Source: Terana coerulea
Taxonomy: Eukaryota > Basidiomycota > Agaricomycetes > Polyporales > Phanerochaetaceae
DNA length: 64,000 nucleotides
NCBI GenBank assembly: GCA_024811115.1
Contig: JAKOGH010001195.1
Coordinates: 1 to 64,000, forward strand
Reading direction: 5' to 3'
The notes under the pieces were generated by a model. The model made no database searches. It saw nothing but the letters and a program-made list of their open reading frames with translations, and was not told the DNA's origin. Within the stretch, counting starts at the first letter, position 1. Each line of letters starts with the position of its first letter. Shown in pieces: positions 22,175 to 39,627 of the stretch. The position numbers and the translations under genes are program-made.

Positions 22175-23401
22175 TCGCCTTACTCTTCGGATCGATCAGT
22201 GAAGGTACCATCTGTCCGAGTTGCTTCGGATCTGGTACTGAGTCTTGAGCACTTACCGGTGTCCTGAGGTCCCCATACAGCTTGGTTCTCCCATACCCTG
22301 TAATGGCATGATATGAGCTGACTATCATGACACGATTAATCTTGATGTTTGAGCTTCTCGCTGTCCGAAACTTCCCTTGCTAATGATCAACCCACGACAG
22401 GTTGAAGCAGAGGCCCTTACCTTGGTGTTTTACTGCACAAGAACAACACGCCCCCGCCCGAGCTCTAGCCCACTATATACAAGAGCTACTTGGGTGAGCG
22501 GTCACCCAAGCCCATGCAGCGAGATGCATCACTGTTCTCTTCTCATGGTCACAGTTCGACCGAACCCTAATGTGCGTCGTATTTCACGGGACACCGTGAC
22601 TGCACAAATGCTAACGCAACTCACGAAGGACTCATGTAGGGCTCATCAAGAAGATCGGTTATTGAGTAAGCCACCACAGCTCATATAGCTGGGTTTCGCG
22701 CTGCAAACAGCCACGTAGTGCAGGGTTTTCCGTTTCGCGCATCGCTCGATGGTGACCTATGTGGTTGCCCCAACCGGGACGTTACCTTCTCACAGATGTC
22801 GACAAATACACAGCAGTTCCGAGGCATTGAGACTTGTCATGATGCCGAGAGGTCAAGAAACTAAAGCCGCTGCACGATCTGATAGTCGGTCTCTGCGTCA
22901 TGCCCTGCATGAGCAGGGCCTTGAGAAGAAGTTGAGATGGAGAGGGTTACGCTGTCCTCGGTGAGTTGGGCAGTGCTGTTGTAGAACGTGCACTGAGCAC
23001 ATCATTTCCTGCTTCATGCGATCGTGCCTGGCAGCTTCGTGTTGCGACTTATGGCACTCGCTCAAGTTCCGTAGGGCACCACCAAAGAACGGTGGATAGC
23101 GTTTACAAAACATTTGACAGATGAACGCTCCAATTCGTGTGAACGGAACTCAAGTTCACCGCGGTATTCGTATACCGGTGTCATCTCAGACACTACCTTT
23201 GGGTACTTGAGTGGGGAACAACGGAATGACAACCCATTTCGAGGTCTCGCCTGTACCACGGCTGTGCTCAGTGCGTACCTTTCATCGAACTCTGCTACTG
23301 AGGTCATCGACCCTTCGCATATCACTGATTTGTCTTTGTCCATAAGTGAAGGCCCGACGCATAGCGAATGTCCGTCTTCTTGCCTTTTTCTTTCCGTTAG
23401 G
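22175..23401. other. No gene recognised
   Basis: Only short frames. It includes the promoter side of the DUF6534-like gene. Confidence 0.4.
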
Positions 23402-25500
23402 ATGGCGAATATTCCTCAACCTACGCTGGGCGTGACTCTTGGCGCTCTTGAACTGGGGACGGTGTTCGCCGGCATGTACGTTTTGGCAATTAAATCCCAG
23501 ATTGCTATAATTATCGCTTACGTCCTGGCTTGCTAGCATGTACGGGATCATGTGCCTTCAGTGTTATATCTTCTTCCAGCGCTTCACAGACGAGGGTATC
23601 TATCTGAAGCTCGCGGTGAGAGAGATCTATCTCTGAGTACTCACCCGATACGTTGCTCACATGCTACTTTATCAAGGTCTGGTCTTTATGGTGAGTATGA
23701 GTTCGTCCTGCATCATCGCTCATGAATAGACGGGCATTTGATTAGGATCTTGGATACCATACACTTCGCTCTCGTTATTCATCCATCTTACTTGTACGTC
23801 AACCCTTCCTGCTTATGACACATTAAAACGACCAATCATTTTCAGCTACACCATCACCAATTATAACAATCCCGCCTCTATCACGGGAAAACTCCCATGG
23901 TACGTCCTATTCTGTTACACGTTTAGAAGGATTGCTCACTCACCTTTCCACTAACAGGAGTGTAGCGGTAGGTCACGATCTCACTGGGCAACCTGGCGCA
24001 GCTCAACTCATCGCGGTAGGCCGGTGCCCTTGTATCGGCGGTAGCAGTGGTGGTTGTTCAAATGTGTGTCATGCTTCGACTATTGTGCCTCCACTTTGTT
24101 GACGCCTGTTATGTAGATGCTACAGCTATCGCGTCTGGATTTGTGAGTATTCTCACTGTCTCATGTGCCAATCTCTGCTAACTATGAGGTGTCATAGTGA
24201 GTAAACGGAGTCGCATCCTGACATATCCTTTGGTAAGAGTCTCCCTATCTCTTCCTATGTCAAGATATTGGCTAACCAGGTACCATCAGATCGCAATAGT
24301 CGCATTGTTCTTTGGTGTGTCGTGATATTCTGCCCCGGTCACGCTTCAGCTGACTGTGTACCTTGACCTCCTCCAAGTTTTTGCTACCGGTATGTATCTG
24401 AAGTCGGTCCAGTCCCAAAGCGGTACTAATTATGTACCGGGCGCAGTGGCTGTTGTACAGCTGTATGGTCCATCTTTCCTCTCATACCACGCGAGACGCT
24501 AACACCCAGCTGTAGTGCTCGTGTCCCTAGCATAGCACAGCTCTCTGAAGCCTCCGTGAGTGGTCGTGATGTTGTAGCTGTGATACGCAGATTCTGATTA
24601 ACGTCATGACAGTGGTCTATGTATGTTGGCTTCACGTTGGATCTCGTTTCCGACCTGTATATTGCCATTGTTCTATGCTACTACCTCTTGAAAGCAAGGA
24701 ACAATTCCTCTCGTCGGTAAGTCTCCCGTTCCTCGCCACCCTTCAAAATAGCCTCTAAGTTCAGATCATCATAGGGTGTCTTCCTTTGTCAATACACTAC
24801 TTATTTATACTATCAACACTGGTCTTCTCACGAGGTTTGTACAGGCAGTATCAATGGTCAAACTGAGATCCAGCTCATTAGCTTTTACAGCATGGTCTGC
24901 CTTGCCTGCATAATTACGGCGAGTATTATATGCGTGCTTTGGAGCTGTGTCTGATGTGCTGAGCTTGCATGACAATATTTCAGAATGCGACGATGAGCAA
25001 CTTTGTCGTGTTTGGAGGTGAGTCTGCCAGGAGATCAATAAGTACGCGTGTGCTCATGTGCTGGTTGTCAAGTTTTATTCGATCTGGCCGGACGTAAGTT
25101 ATATTCAGCCACCACTAATCCCGAAGTTAACATTCCCATTTAGTTTACGAGAATTCTTTGATGGCTTCGTACGTCGTCTTTTATGGCTAGATATTGATGC
25201 AGCTCATCAGCCTTCGTAGACTCAACGCTCGGGATTGGTTCCGCCAACACAATGAAGACGCCATACTCTCACTGCCCGTGACTCGCTCAGACGGGGTGGC
25301 TAGTAGCAACACTGCTATCAGCAACGAGAACGGCGAGAAAACCGAATGTGAAATGGTGCAGTCTTTCATCCTGTCCCTGCAGTGTAGTTGGATCTGACTG
25401 CTAAGTGGGCGTGTAGGGGAAGCCCGAGGGCAACAAAGAGACGGTCCCGCAGGTCATCAATCTGTCTCAAAACAACCGCTACAAAGTGGCAGTATACTGA
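23402..25500 (+). CDS. DUF6534-like multi-pass membrane protein, about 21 exons
   Basis: The start ATGGCGAATATTCCTCAACC begins the typical N-terminus (PTLGVTLGALELGTVFAGMYG). Hand-splicing gives about 21 exons: 23402-23475, 23537-23615, 23677-23690, 23746-23793, 23846-23899, 23958-23967, 24020-24063, 24117-24142, 24198-24232, 24290-24316, 24350-24389, 24447-24467, about 24516-24555, 24613-24716, 24775-24834, 24882-24948, 24984-25017, 25073-25093, 25144-25168, 25220-25355 and 25417-25500. Family landmarks: W.LDTIHF, YSYRVWI, LDLVSDLYIA, INTGLLT, NSLMASLNARDW. About 345 aa, predicted seven transmembrane helices; function unknown. All junctions keep frame except between 24467 and 24555, where a one-base mismatch puts a stop in the frame: indel or misplaced splice. 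Introns equal about half of the gene. Confidence 0.78.
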
Positions 25501-26406
25501 CGCGCTACGACAAGCCGAAGAACATCGGTTTTCTATTCTCTATGCAGCATGACCAAGAGTATGTAGAGTGAGGACCAGATTCCGTAGTAAGCACTGTGAT
25601 TTCGAAGCCAAATGTACAATATGTAACGATGCGCAGTCGAGGTATTTATGTGTTGTCCTGTGTGTTACCTTGTAATATCACCCTGAATTTTGACATGAAC
25701 CTCCAGTGCAGTAGCTGCATGAATTGTGGCTGCAATGGCAGCCACACAGGATAACCCACCGCAGCTCGCCAGCACTAAATACTGTAGATATCATCGAACC
25801 CGATAGGCTGCTTACGTAACGAAACCCTACCGGTCCGCGGTACCGGTCCGACTCGGAGCTAACCATTGCCAACGCGCCGTTTCTCACCTGTACAGTGCAC
25901 GTCCGGTCTCAAGTTCATCGCTCCCCATTCATCATGTTCACGAACAGCCCAGCGTAGACGCAATCTTCAAGGGGCCTCAGTTCGCAGAGACATGGAGCCT
26001 GATGCATCTCAGGCCCGTGGTATGTAGCTGTACAAATCTGGAGCGTGCTACGACGTCTGACTCCAGTTCTGCTTGACAGATTTGTTGAAGAGAAATATTT
26101 GTCAGACCGCAGCTCAATAGGGTTTGAGGAAGAGCCTCATGTCATTTCTGCGAGCACACCACGGAAAGGAGCCAAGTCTGAGCTCCATGGACGTGGGTAC
26201 AAACCCAGTTGCAAGAGAGTGCGATACTGTGTGCTGTTTGCGTAGCACTCGTTTGCGCTGAATACAAGACGGGTTTCTCATGATGGCCTGTGTCCGGCGC
26301 GATCACTTTCGGTCGCGTGAGTAGACCGATCTATAACATGCCACGCATTCATTCTCTCCCCTCTGCCGTCTTCTCCCTCATCAAGTACCACTGCTAGTGA
26401 AACAGC
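25501..26406. other. No gene recognised
   Basis: Nothing identifiable on either strand between the DUF6534-like gene and the monooxygenase. Confidence 0.4.
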
Positions 26407-28134
26407 ATGCCGTTCAGGGTTGCCATCTGGTATGTGCTGCTACCTAGTTGTGCCACCCGTCATAGCGTCGCTTACCTGATATTGTGCATAGTGGCGGGGG
26501 TATAGGTGGATTGTCGCTTGCGCTTGTGCTCAAGAAATTTCTCGGAGACAAAAGCGTGATGGTCGACTTGTACGAAGCTGAAGAAACATTCACTGAGATC
26601 GGGGCAGGGATTTCCGCCTGGCAACGAACCCGCAGCATTTTTCATACCCTGGGGATTGGCGACACCCTCGAGAAGAAAGGCTGTGCCTCTGATCATGAAT
26701 TTCAGGAAGAGCGATACACGAGAGCCGGTCCACTTTCATAGACTCTGAAGTTCCTCGTCAGTCTGTCCATCACTCCCGCAACTTTCAGTCTTGACATGTT
26801 TGATTGTCCAGACGGCTCTAACCGCGATGCCTCGCGTAGAGATGCTCAACCTACTGCTTGAACACTTGGACCTTGACTCAACTCACTTCGTATTCCCCGC
26901 ATACTTCGAAACAACTAGCTTCATATCAGCAAGGCGATGACGGGGTTACTCTCAGCTTCAACGACGGGAGCGTAGCTCGAGCGGATGTCCTCATCGGCGC
27001 AGACGGTATTGGCTCTCCTACCCGCAAGCAGATGTACTCCGACATGGCACAGCGTATCCGAGAAGCCGAGGCCGCGGAAGCAGACAAACTGTTGGAATTC
27101 CGCAACCCGACGTGGACAGGCACATACGCTTATCGCACCCTGTTGGACCGCAAGAGGCTGGAAGCCATCTCGCCGAACAACGCCATGCTCGCCTCGGGTG
27201 CAGCAGTAAGTTAAGACTTCTCAATGTCCCGAACACATCTGAACGAACGCTGATTGTATTCTGCCAGTGGTGTGGCTCCGGAAAGGTATCACTCTTCTCG
27301 CATACGATCAATTGTGGACTCACCTTTATTCATAGCATGTCATAACATACCCTATTTCTCCTACAGTAATCAACGCGCTCTTCTTCGACACTGTTCCTGG
27401 CGGATTGGGCCGACCCCTTCCCGGTGCTCCTGTTGTGGGTGCCGCCAAAGAACAGATACAGGATATCTACAATGACTGGGAAGAAGATCTACGATCTGCA
27501 GCCCAAGTAAGCCACCACTAAGCAGTTCTTGATAATATCGAACAAATGCAAATGCGATCACCAGACGATAGGCGAAACGTCAAGATGGGCTGTCAGCCAC
27601 ATCCGTGGCTTGCCGCGCTATGTCGACGGCAGGGTAGCGCTTCTAGGTGACTCTGTGAGTGCTTGTGCTCGCTCGGCATTCCTAACGCTCACTACCTCGT
27701 AGGCGCATGCTATGGGTACGCACATCGGCGCCGGTGCAGGACAAGCCATCGAAGTGAGTCACCACATCATACCTGTACGATGGCTCGGCTTACAAGCGGG
27801 CGCCCAGGACGCCTACATTCTCGGACGTCTTCTAGCTCATCCGTTGACCACAGAAACGAATCTGTCAGAGGTCCTCAAAGTATATGACGCTGTTCGCCGC
27901 CCAATCGCCAACCATGTTGTTGAGCTGTCGCTCAGGGCTGGGTTCCTGTACGAGATGCATCCCGAGTATGCGCCCGCTGGAGTTGCTCTCGAGAAGCTTC
28001 AGCACGGCGACCTGGGTGAACTACAGAAGATAGGCAAAGAGATACAAGACGCCTTTGCCTTTCATTATACGACGATGCCTGAAGAAGACTGGGAACGGGC
28101 GCAGGAGCTGCTTCGGACCCACTGCGCAGCATAG
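26407..28134 (+). pseudogene. FAD-dependent monooxygenase (salicylate hydroxylase-like), frameshifted
   Basis: Exon 1 26407-26429 (MPFRVAIC) splices to 26492 giving GGGIGGLSLAL, the FAD-binding GxGxxG. Downstream exons 27268-27285 (18 nt), 27336-27506, 27565-27654, 27703-27753 and 27808-28134 join cleanly and contain VLIGADG before them, then LLGDSAHAMG and GAGQAIEDAYILGRLL, the second FAD motif of class A flavoprotein hydroxylases. Relatives hydroxylate phenolic acids with NAD(P)H. Two breaks: near 26700 the frame changes between ASDHE and FRKSD (loss of one of two TTCAG units would explain it), and between 26885 and 26915 before LASYQQGDDG. As read the enzyme cannot be made. Confidence 0.78.
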
Positions 28135-28147
28135 ACACGCTTGGTTC

Positions 28148-28680
28148 TACTTCCGCAGTGCCGCTTTTACAATCAAATCTGATGTACTTACGAAGAAATA
28201 GACATGGTTCTCTCCCATACAGTGGAAGAAGGCATATGCTACGGCATAAGCATGCGCCATCCTACACCACACGGCATCTTCTTGGTCCCCGCAAAAAAAC
28301 TGCAAGCGGTGGCGCTGCATGGTTATGTCCCTACGCACGCGTTTCGCACATCTACGCCATGCACGATGCTACGGGAGAAGCTACATACGTCCCTTGCGCG
28401 CTGGGGGATTAGATGGTCGCTGGAAATGTACAGTACCCCGGTTTCCACCGCTCATCATTGTGTTTGCATCTAAGAGTTTGAAAGCGTGTTTCACCCCGGG
28501 CACGGCGAGAGCTTCGACTTCAAGGCCACATCGACGTTCCATCGGCAGCGGCTGCCAGCCCGCGAACATAGTCACCTTCCGCATATAGGCACTCCGCCCA
28601 TTTGATGCGCCACGACGCGCACTCCGGCTTTCGGCGATCGGCACAACCTGAATAAGTTGGCGCCTTGACGAAGTTTCCGA
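28148..28680. repeat. Direct repeat D, copy 1, upstream of F-box copy 3
   Basis: About 530 bases similar in order and strand to 31010-31535. Anchors shared by both: TACAATCAAATCTGATG, GAAATAGACATGGT, TTTCGCACATCTACGCC or its variant, CACCCCGGGCACGG or its variant, GTCACCTTCCGCATAT, GGCACTCCGCCCATTTGATG, GACCAACCAAT. It immediately precedes the F-box copy 3 promoter. No certain reading frame: minus-strand frames are open but not shared in phase with the other copy. Confidence 0.75.
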
Positions 28681-28876
28681 CGACCAACCAATAAGTTACA
28701 ACAACGACGTCCTAAGCTTGCGGACGTAGCACCTGAGGAGGTGTCGGAGAGTTATTTTATGTAAACCTCCGATTACAGGTGTGTTTGTTAAGCACTCTGA
28801 CTCGCTGTGCTTTCATTTGTACATGTTGACTTAACAGTCTTACCAGCAGTAAATCTTCGTGCCAACACCATTTAAC

Positions 28877-30740
28877 ATGCCCGAATGGCACGTGGGTGGT
28901 GCTCAGGGGTCGTATGAGTTGCCTACACGAGGAGCAGTTCGTGCAGCGGCTCGCAGCTGTCGTCTCTCGGCACTTACCTCCTTCCCGGTATGCTCCTTGT
29001 GCGATCTTTTCGGCGGCAGGATGTGTACTGACCTATGCTCCAGTCCCATACAGGCCGACGGTGAACTTGAACCTTCCGGTGACTGGGCAAGGCATTATGA
29101 CACTGCCTCACAAGTACTCGAGGACATGTCGGTGGATGTATCCGCTATTCTACGTGACAGCGTGGGAGCCGTCAGGAAAGCCAGAAACCTCGCCAATCCG
29201 ATCTTTCGTCTTACCAAAGAGATCTTCCACCGCATATTTGATAATATTGGGCCAAACTGGGAGGACAAGATTGCCGTTACGCAGACATGCGCTCTTTTCA
29301 GGGATATGGCCGTGGCCAACCCGTCCATGTGGACACACCTCGACCTGGACACTGTGCACGACGACAAGCAGCTCACCACGGTGTTCGAGAGAGCGCGGGG
29401 CGGTCTCATGCAACTGTGGTGCCATACATCAACTGCCCGGCGACTGGATTACATCACGAACGCTCTCCCTCGTGCTCAACAGCTCGATGTTCTGCTCACC
29501 GCACACGTTTACCATGCGTTATGTAAACACGCAGCTCCCGAGCTTCAATGCCTGAAGGTAGACGCCACGCCACTCCTCTATGCGAGTGAAGGAGGGTTGA
29601 TAGACATATCGTCTCTCTTCCGTGGGCACCGTCCCAAGGTCGAACACCTCACGACCCGCAACTGTCGGTTTAAATACGACGCACAGAACCACAGTAACGT
29701 CAAGAGATTGGTTATCTGCTACGACCATTTCAAGAGGTACACGTCAAATTGTGGTACTCAACCGGACAACTTCTACGATGCTCTTCTAGGATGCTCTAGC
29801 ACACTTGAGGAGCTCGTTCTCGAAATGACCCCTCTCCTGCGAGTAGAAGACCTAGACAACCGCGCACTCTTCCGCCAAACGCCTATCCACTTCCCCAACT
29901 TGCGTCTCGTGCATCTGCGCCTAGATTACCCCGACCTACGCTTCTTCCTATCGACTGTCTCACTTCCAGCGACCGCAAAGCTGTTCGTCATTGCGAAGAA
30001 CAACTCGGGCCCGTTGCAGAACGACTCGCACCCTTCTCCCATTGCCTCTCACCAACCACTGCTCCCCATGCTTCAAGAAGCGCGAGGCCTCGTTGTTTCC
30101 AACAGCGCTGCCGGCGACTGGACCATGGGAACATATGCCACAGAGACATCGTCGGACACATCCTTTTGCCTGAAGCTATGCGACGCGATCCTGCCCTTTA
30201 CGCCGTCGGATATGCTGCGGTCGATAGTGAAGATGCACGGTCTGCCCAATGTTCGGCGTATTTGGCTGAAGAACATTGCTGCAGAGGACACCATCATGCT
30301 TCTGCGCCACTGCTCCGAGCTTACGACCCTGGAGCTCATATATACCGTGACGAAAGCTGGAAAGGGCTACAAAACTACGATCACGCCACTGCTTGACGGC
30401 CTCCTCTCGGACGACGCGGGCAGCCCATTGTGCCCAAAGTTGGAGAGTCTCGCAATTGAGGGCGCGTACCTGAACGGCGGCGACCTGGTGAAACTGGATG
30501 AAATGGGAGACGGGCGCGCGCCCTTCTGCCAAGTGTCCTTCTATCGTTGCGCGTCGGAATATTCAGTTAATGATACGCTTGGGGATGCTGCAGGCGACAT
30601 TCGCTACCACCCACTGGTCAGCGGAGCGCATGCCGCCTTATTCCGGGACAGAGCAGGAGACGAGATACTCGTTTATGAACTGTTCTTGCTGTACTGAAGT
30701 GCCCCTCTCGCGCATAAAGCGTCTGCGGATGGAACCGTGA
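28877..30740 (+). pseudogene. F-box/LRR-type protein, copy 3, frameshifted at both ends
   Basis: ATG at 28877 begins MPEWHVGG as in the paralogs. Intron 28988-29043 (56 nt) has the same position and phase as in copy 2, and exon 2 carries PIQADGELEPSGDWARHYD, the F-box (IFRLTKEIFHRIFDNIGPN) and leucine-rich repeats. One extra base between about 28915 and 28935 puts the ATG frame out of phase with the conserved EEQFVQRL frame, so a spliced message is out of frame; if the intron is retained, the frame stays open and gives 607 codons from the ATG. Near 30575-30590 a second one-base shift replaces the conserved C-terminus (MPPYSGTEQETRYSFMNCSCC, in another frame to 30740) by an early stop at 30697. 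Flanked by direct repeats. Confidence 0.72.
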
Positions 30741-31009
30741 ATTTCCATGGGCTTACCAGGTCTGCCCCCATCGTGAATAGCGGTATCTGAAGGTGGTAAG
30801 ACTAGAAAGACTCAACTTGAACTTTCTGACTCGAAGAGCATGGGTGTAATCAGCCTGGATGCTCCCAAGAGCAAATGCGCATCTCCCGTTCCACTTGTAT
30901 TATGCCCTCTTTGTACTGTAGTATGCCCGTACTTGCCTTCACGAATGGCTGGCACATTTCCACCAGAAAATCCCGAAGACGAACGCCGTTCAAGTCCGGC
31001 GTAGTCAAG

Positions 31010-31535
31010 GCTTCTACAATCAAATCTGATGCACTGTACGGAGAAATAGACATGGTCCTCCCCGCACAGCGGAAGAAAGAACACCCTGCGGCAGAAGCAC
31101 ACGCCACCGCACACCCTGCGGCATCTTCTCTGTCACCCGCCCAACACAACGTGCAGGCAAGGGCGCGACGTCGTTACGTCCCGCCGCACGCGTTCTGCAC
31201 GTCCACGCTGTGCACGGCGTCGCGGGAGAAGCTGTATAAGGCCCTCGCGCGCCGGGGATTGGGTGGGGGCGGAAATGGGCCCCAGCCTGCGCACCGCGCG
31301 TCAGTGTGCTTGCGGCGAAGAATGGTGCAGCGTGTTTTACCCCGGGCACGGTGAGAGCGTCGAGCTTCAAGGCCACAGCGACGTTCCAATCAGTCGCCAG
31401 CCCGCGAACCTAGTCACCTTCCGCATATGGGCACTCCGCCCATTTGATGCGCCACGACGCATGCTCCGGCTTCCGGCTATTCGCCTCCGGTGTCTAGCGT
31501 CTTGGCGAAGTTCGCGATGACCAACCAATGGCCCC
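31010..31535. repeat. Direct repeat D, copy 2, downstream of F-box copy 3
   Basis: Second copy of the repeat at 28148-28680, same orientation, ending at the shared GACCAACCAATG. After it the sequence departs, so no fourth F-box promoter follows. The two copies bracket F-box copy 3, as expected from unequal exchange or a tandem duplication of a D plus F-box unit. Confidence 0.75.
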
Positions 31536-31916
31536 GCCAAGATTTGCTTACCAAGTGGTCGACTCGCAGCCTCCCACAAGGATGCGACTGCGCGAGGACT
31601 TGGCAGACGAGGCGAGGGTCATGTCAACAAGGCAATATACATTAGATGTTGGTTGTTGGGTAACGAACGCAATAAACGGCCGACTCCAGACAGAGCGAAG
31701 CTGCTAACGGTCGTAGGTAAGGTATGTTACAAATGCACTCGGCTTGCGCGGTTGCGGGATATATGCGTAGTCCGTGCGATACTTAGTATTGGATTTCTGG
31801 TAAATACTGGAATGCCACCCCTGCAACACCACACTTTGCATTGAAGAAATGTCGGCCCAAAGCCCCAAGGATAGACGCTATGCCACGGCAGCAAGATAGA
31901 GGAGGACACCACGGGG
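31536..31916. other. No gene recognised
   Basis: Short sequence between repeat D copy 2 and the end of the next gene. Nothing identified. Confidence 0.4.
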
Positions 31917-33008
31917 CTAGAAACCACCCAAGCAGCCTGCGTCGTCGTCGAACGAGCAGCCCGAGAGCACGCTGCGGTCGGAGGAGAGCGCCTTGTACCG
32001 CGCCTCGAGCTCGGTCGGGCTCACGGGGCTCCCGACGCAGCCGCGGCTCCGCCTCGATTTTGAGTGCGCCCGTCTCCGGCGCGTGGGCGACGTCGACGGC
32101 GGGGCGTCGCGACATGGCGAATGCGCGCGCGACGACGGCGAGTGCGAGCGGGGGCCCGCGGGGAAGCGCGAGAACGAGACGAAGGAGCTGCGTGAGCGGA
32201 AGGGGATGGGTGTGGTGGGACTCGAGATCGGGCTGAGGTACAGCACCGAGGTGGAGAGGTCCTGGCTCTGGGTATTGGCAGGCCCTGTATCCGTGGGGAG
32301 GAGGGTAGGGATGACGTTGGCTTCAATGCCATCTGGGAAGCTAATAGCAAAGGCGCAGATCGTCGTCAGCAACAAGTATGGTTAATCGGAGGTAATAGGC
32401 AACACGACAACATGGGGAAGATAAGAAAAAGATGGCAAGAAGCGAGAGACACTTACACATTGGCGCACAGTCCAACCCAGGGCTCGAGAACCCGTCCGAC
32501 TCATCCGACTCTGATGAGGACGACACGTCTGGAACAAGCGGGGGCAGCGTATGCGCGTAGCCACGCACGCTAGGTCGTGGTGTGGGCTCGTCGTCTTCGC
32601 GGGTGGCTGCTGCGTCGATTGGAATAGATACGCGCACTGCACGAGGGTGTTGGTGCCTGCCAGCAGGGCTCAGGGCTGAATGCGCTTTCGAGAGTGGGGT
32701 GGGGAGTCCACTGCGTCGGGGTGTTCGCCAGGCAGGTAGGTCTTGCCGGGGCATCCACGCTCAGGCAGCGAGCACTTGTTGGGCGTCACGACGATGGGGG
32801 AGCGGTCGTACATGGAGGAAGAATGGGTGAGGAAGGTGCGGGCGATGGTCTGCGTCGGGAGGAAGCGGACGAGGGGCTGTAGGACCGAGGGATCAATGTC
32901 GAGAAGCTGGGCGGACTCGTCGCGAGGAGATGTCAGAGGCACCTCGGCTATCGACGAGTGATGCTTCTTGAGGATTGGGCGGGGACATGGGCAGTAGGTG
33001 GGTGGCAT
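31917..33008 (-). CDS. Unidentified soluble protein, two exons
   Basis: The N-terminal part from 33008 (CPRPILKKHHSS, YDRSPIVVTPNKCSLPERG) has the look of an uncharacterised basidiomycete protein. The block LVPDVSSSSESDESDGFSSP lies before a GTAAGT donor near 32460. With the acceptor CTTCCCAG near 32346 the frame continues YGIEANVIPTLLPTDTG and ends at 31917 with ELEARYKALSSDRSVLSG. Between about 32690 and 32710 the frame changes (PPHSRK to HSALSPAG), so an intron is missed or a base is wrong. Serine, proline and arginine rich; no domain recognised. Coding status of the C-terminal exon is better supported than its exact start. Confidence 0.5.
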
Positions 33009-39468
<6,460 letters not shown>

Positions 39469-39627
39469 GTGATTCCAAGATTTCATTGTTTGTTAGGCTA
39501 CAAGAGGGAGACGTATGCAAGGGATTGTACAGATGCAGTTGCGAGCTCTATGGACAGTATAGCGTGATGCACGGCGAGAGAGGAAGCGAGGGACAGATCA
39601 GCAAGCTAGAGACTGCAGGAGAAGTCA

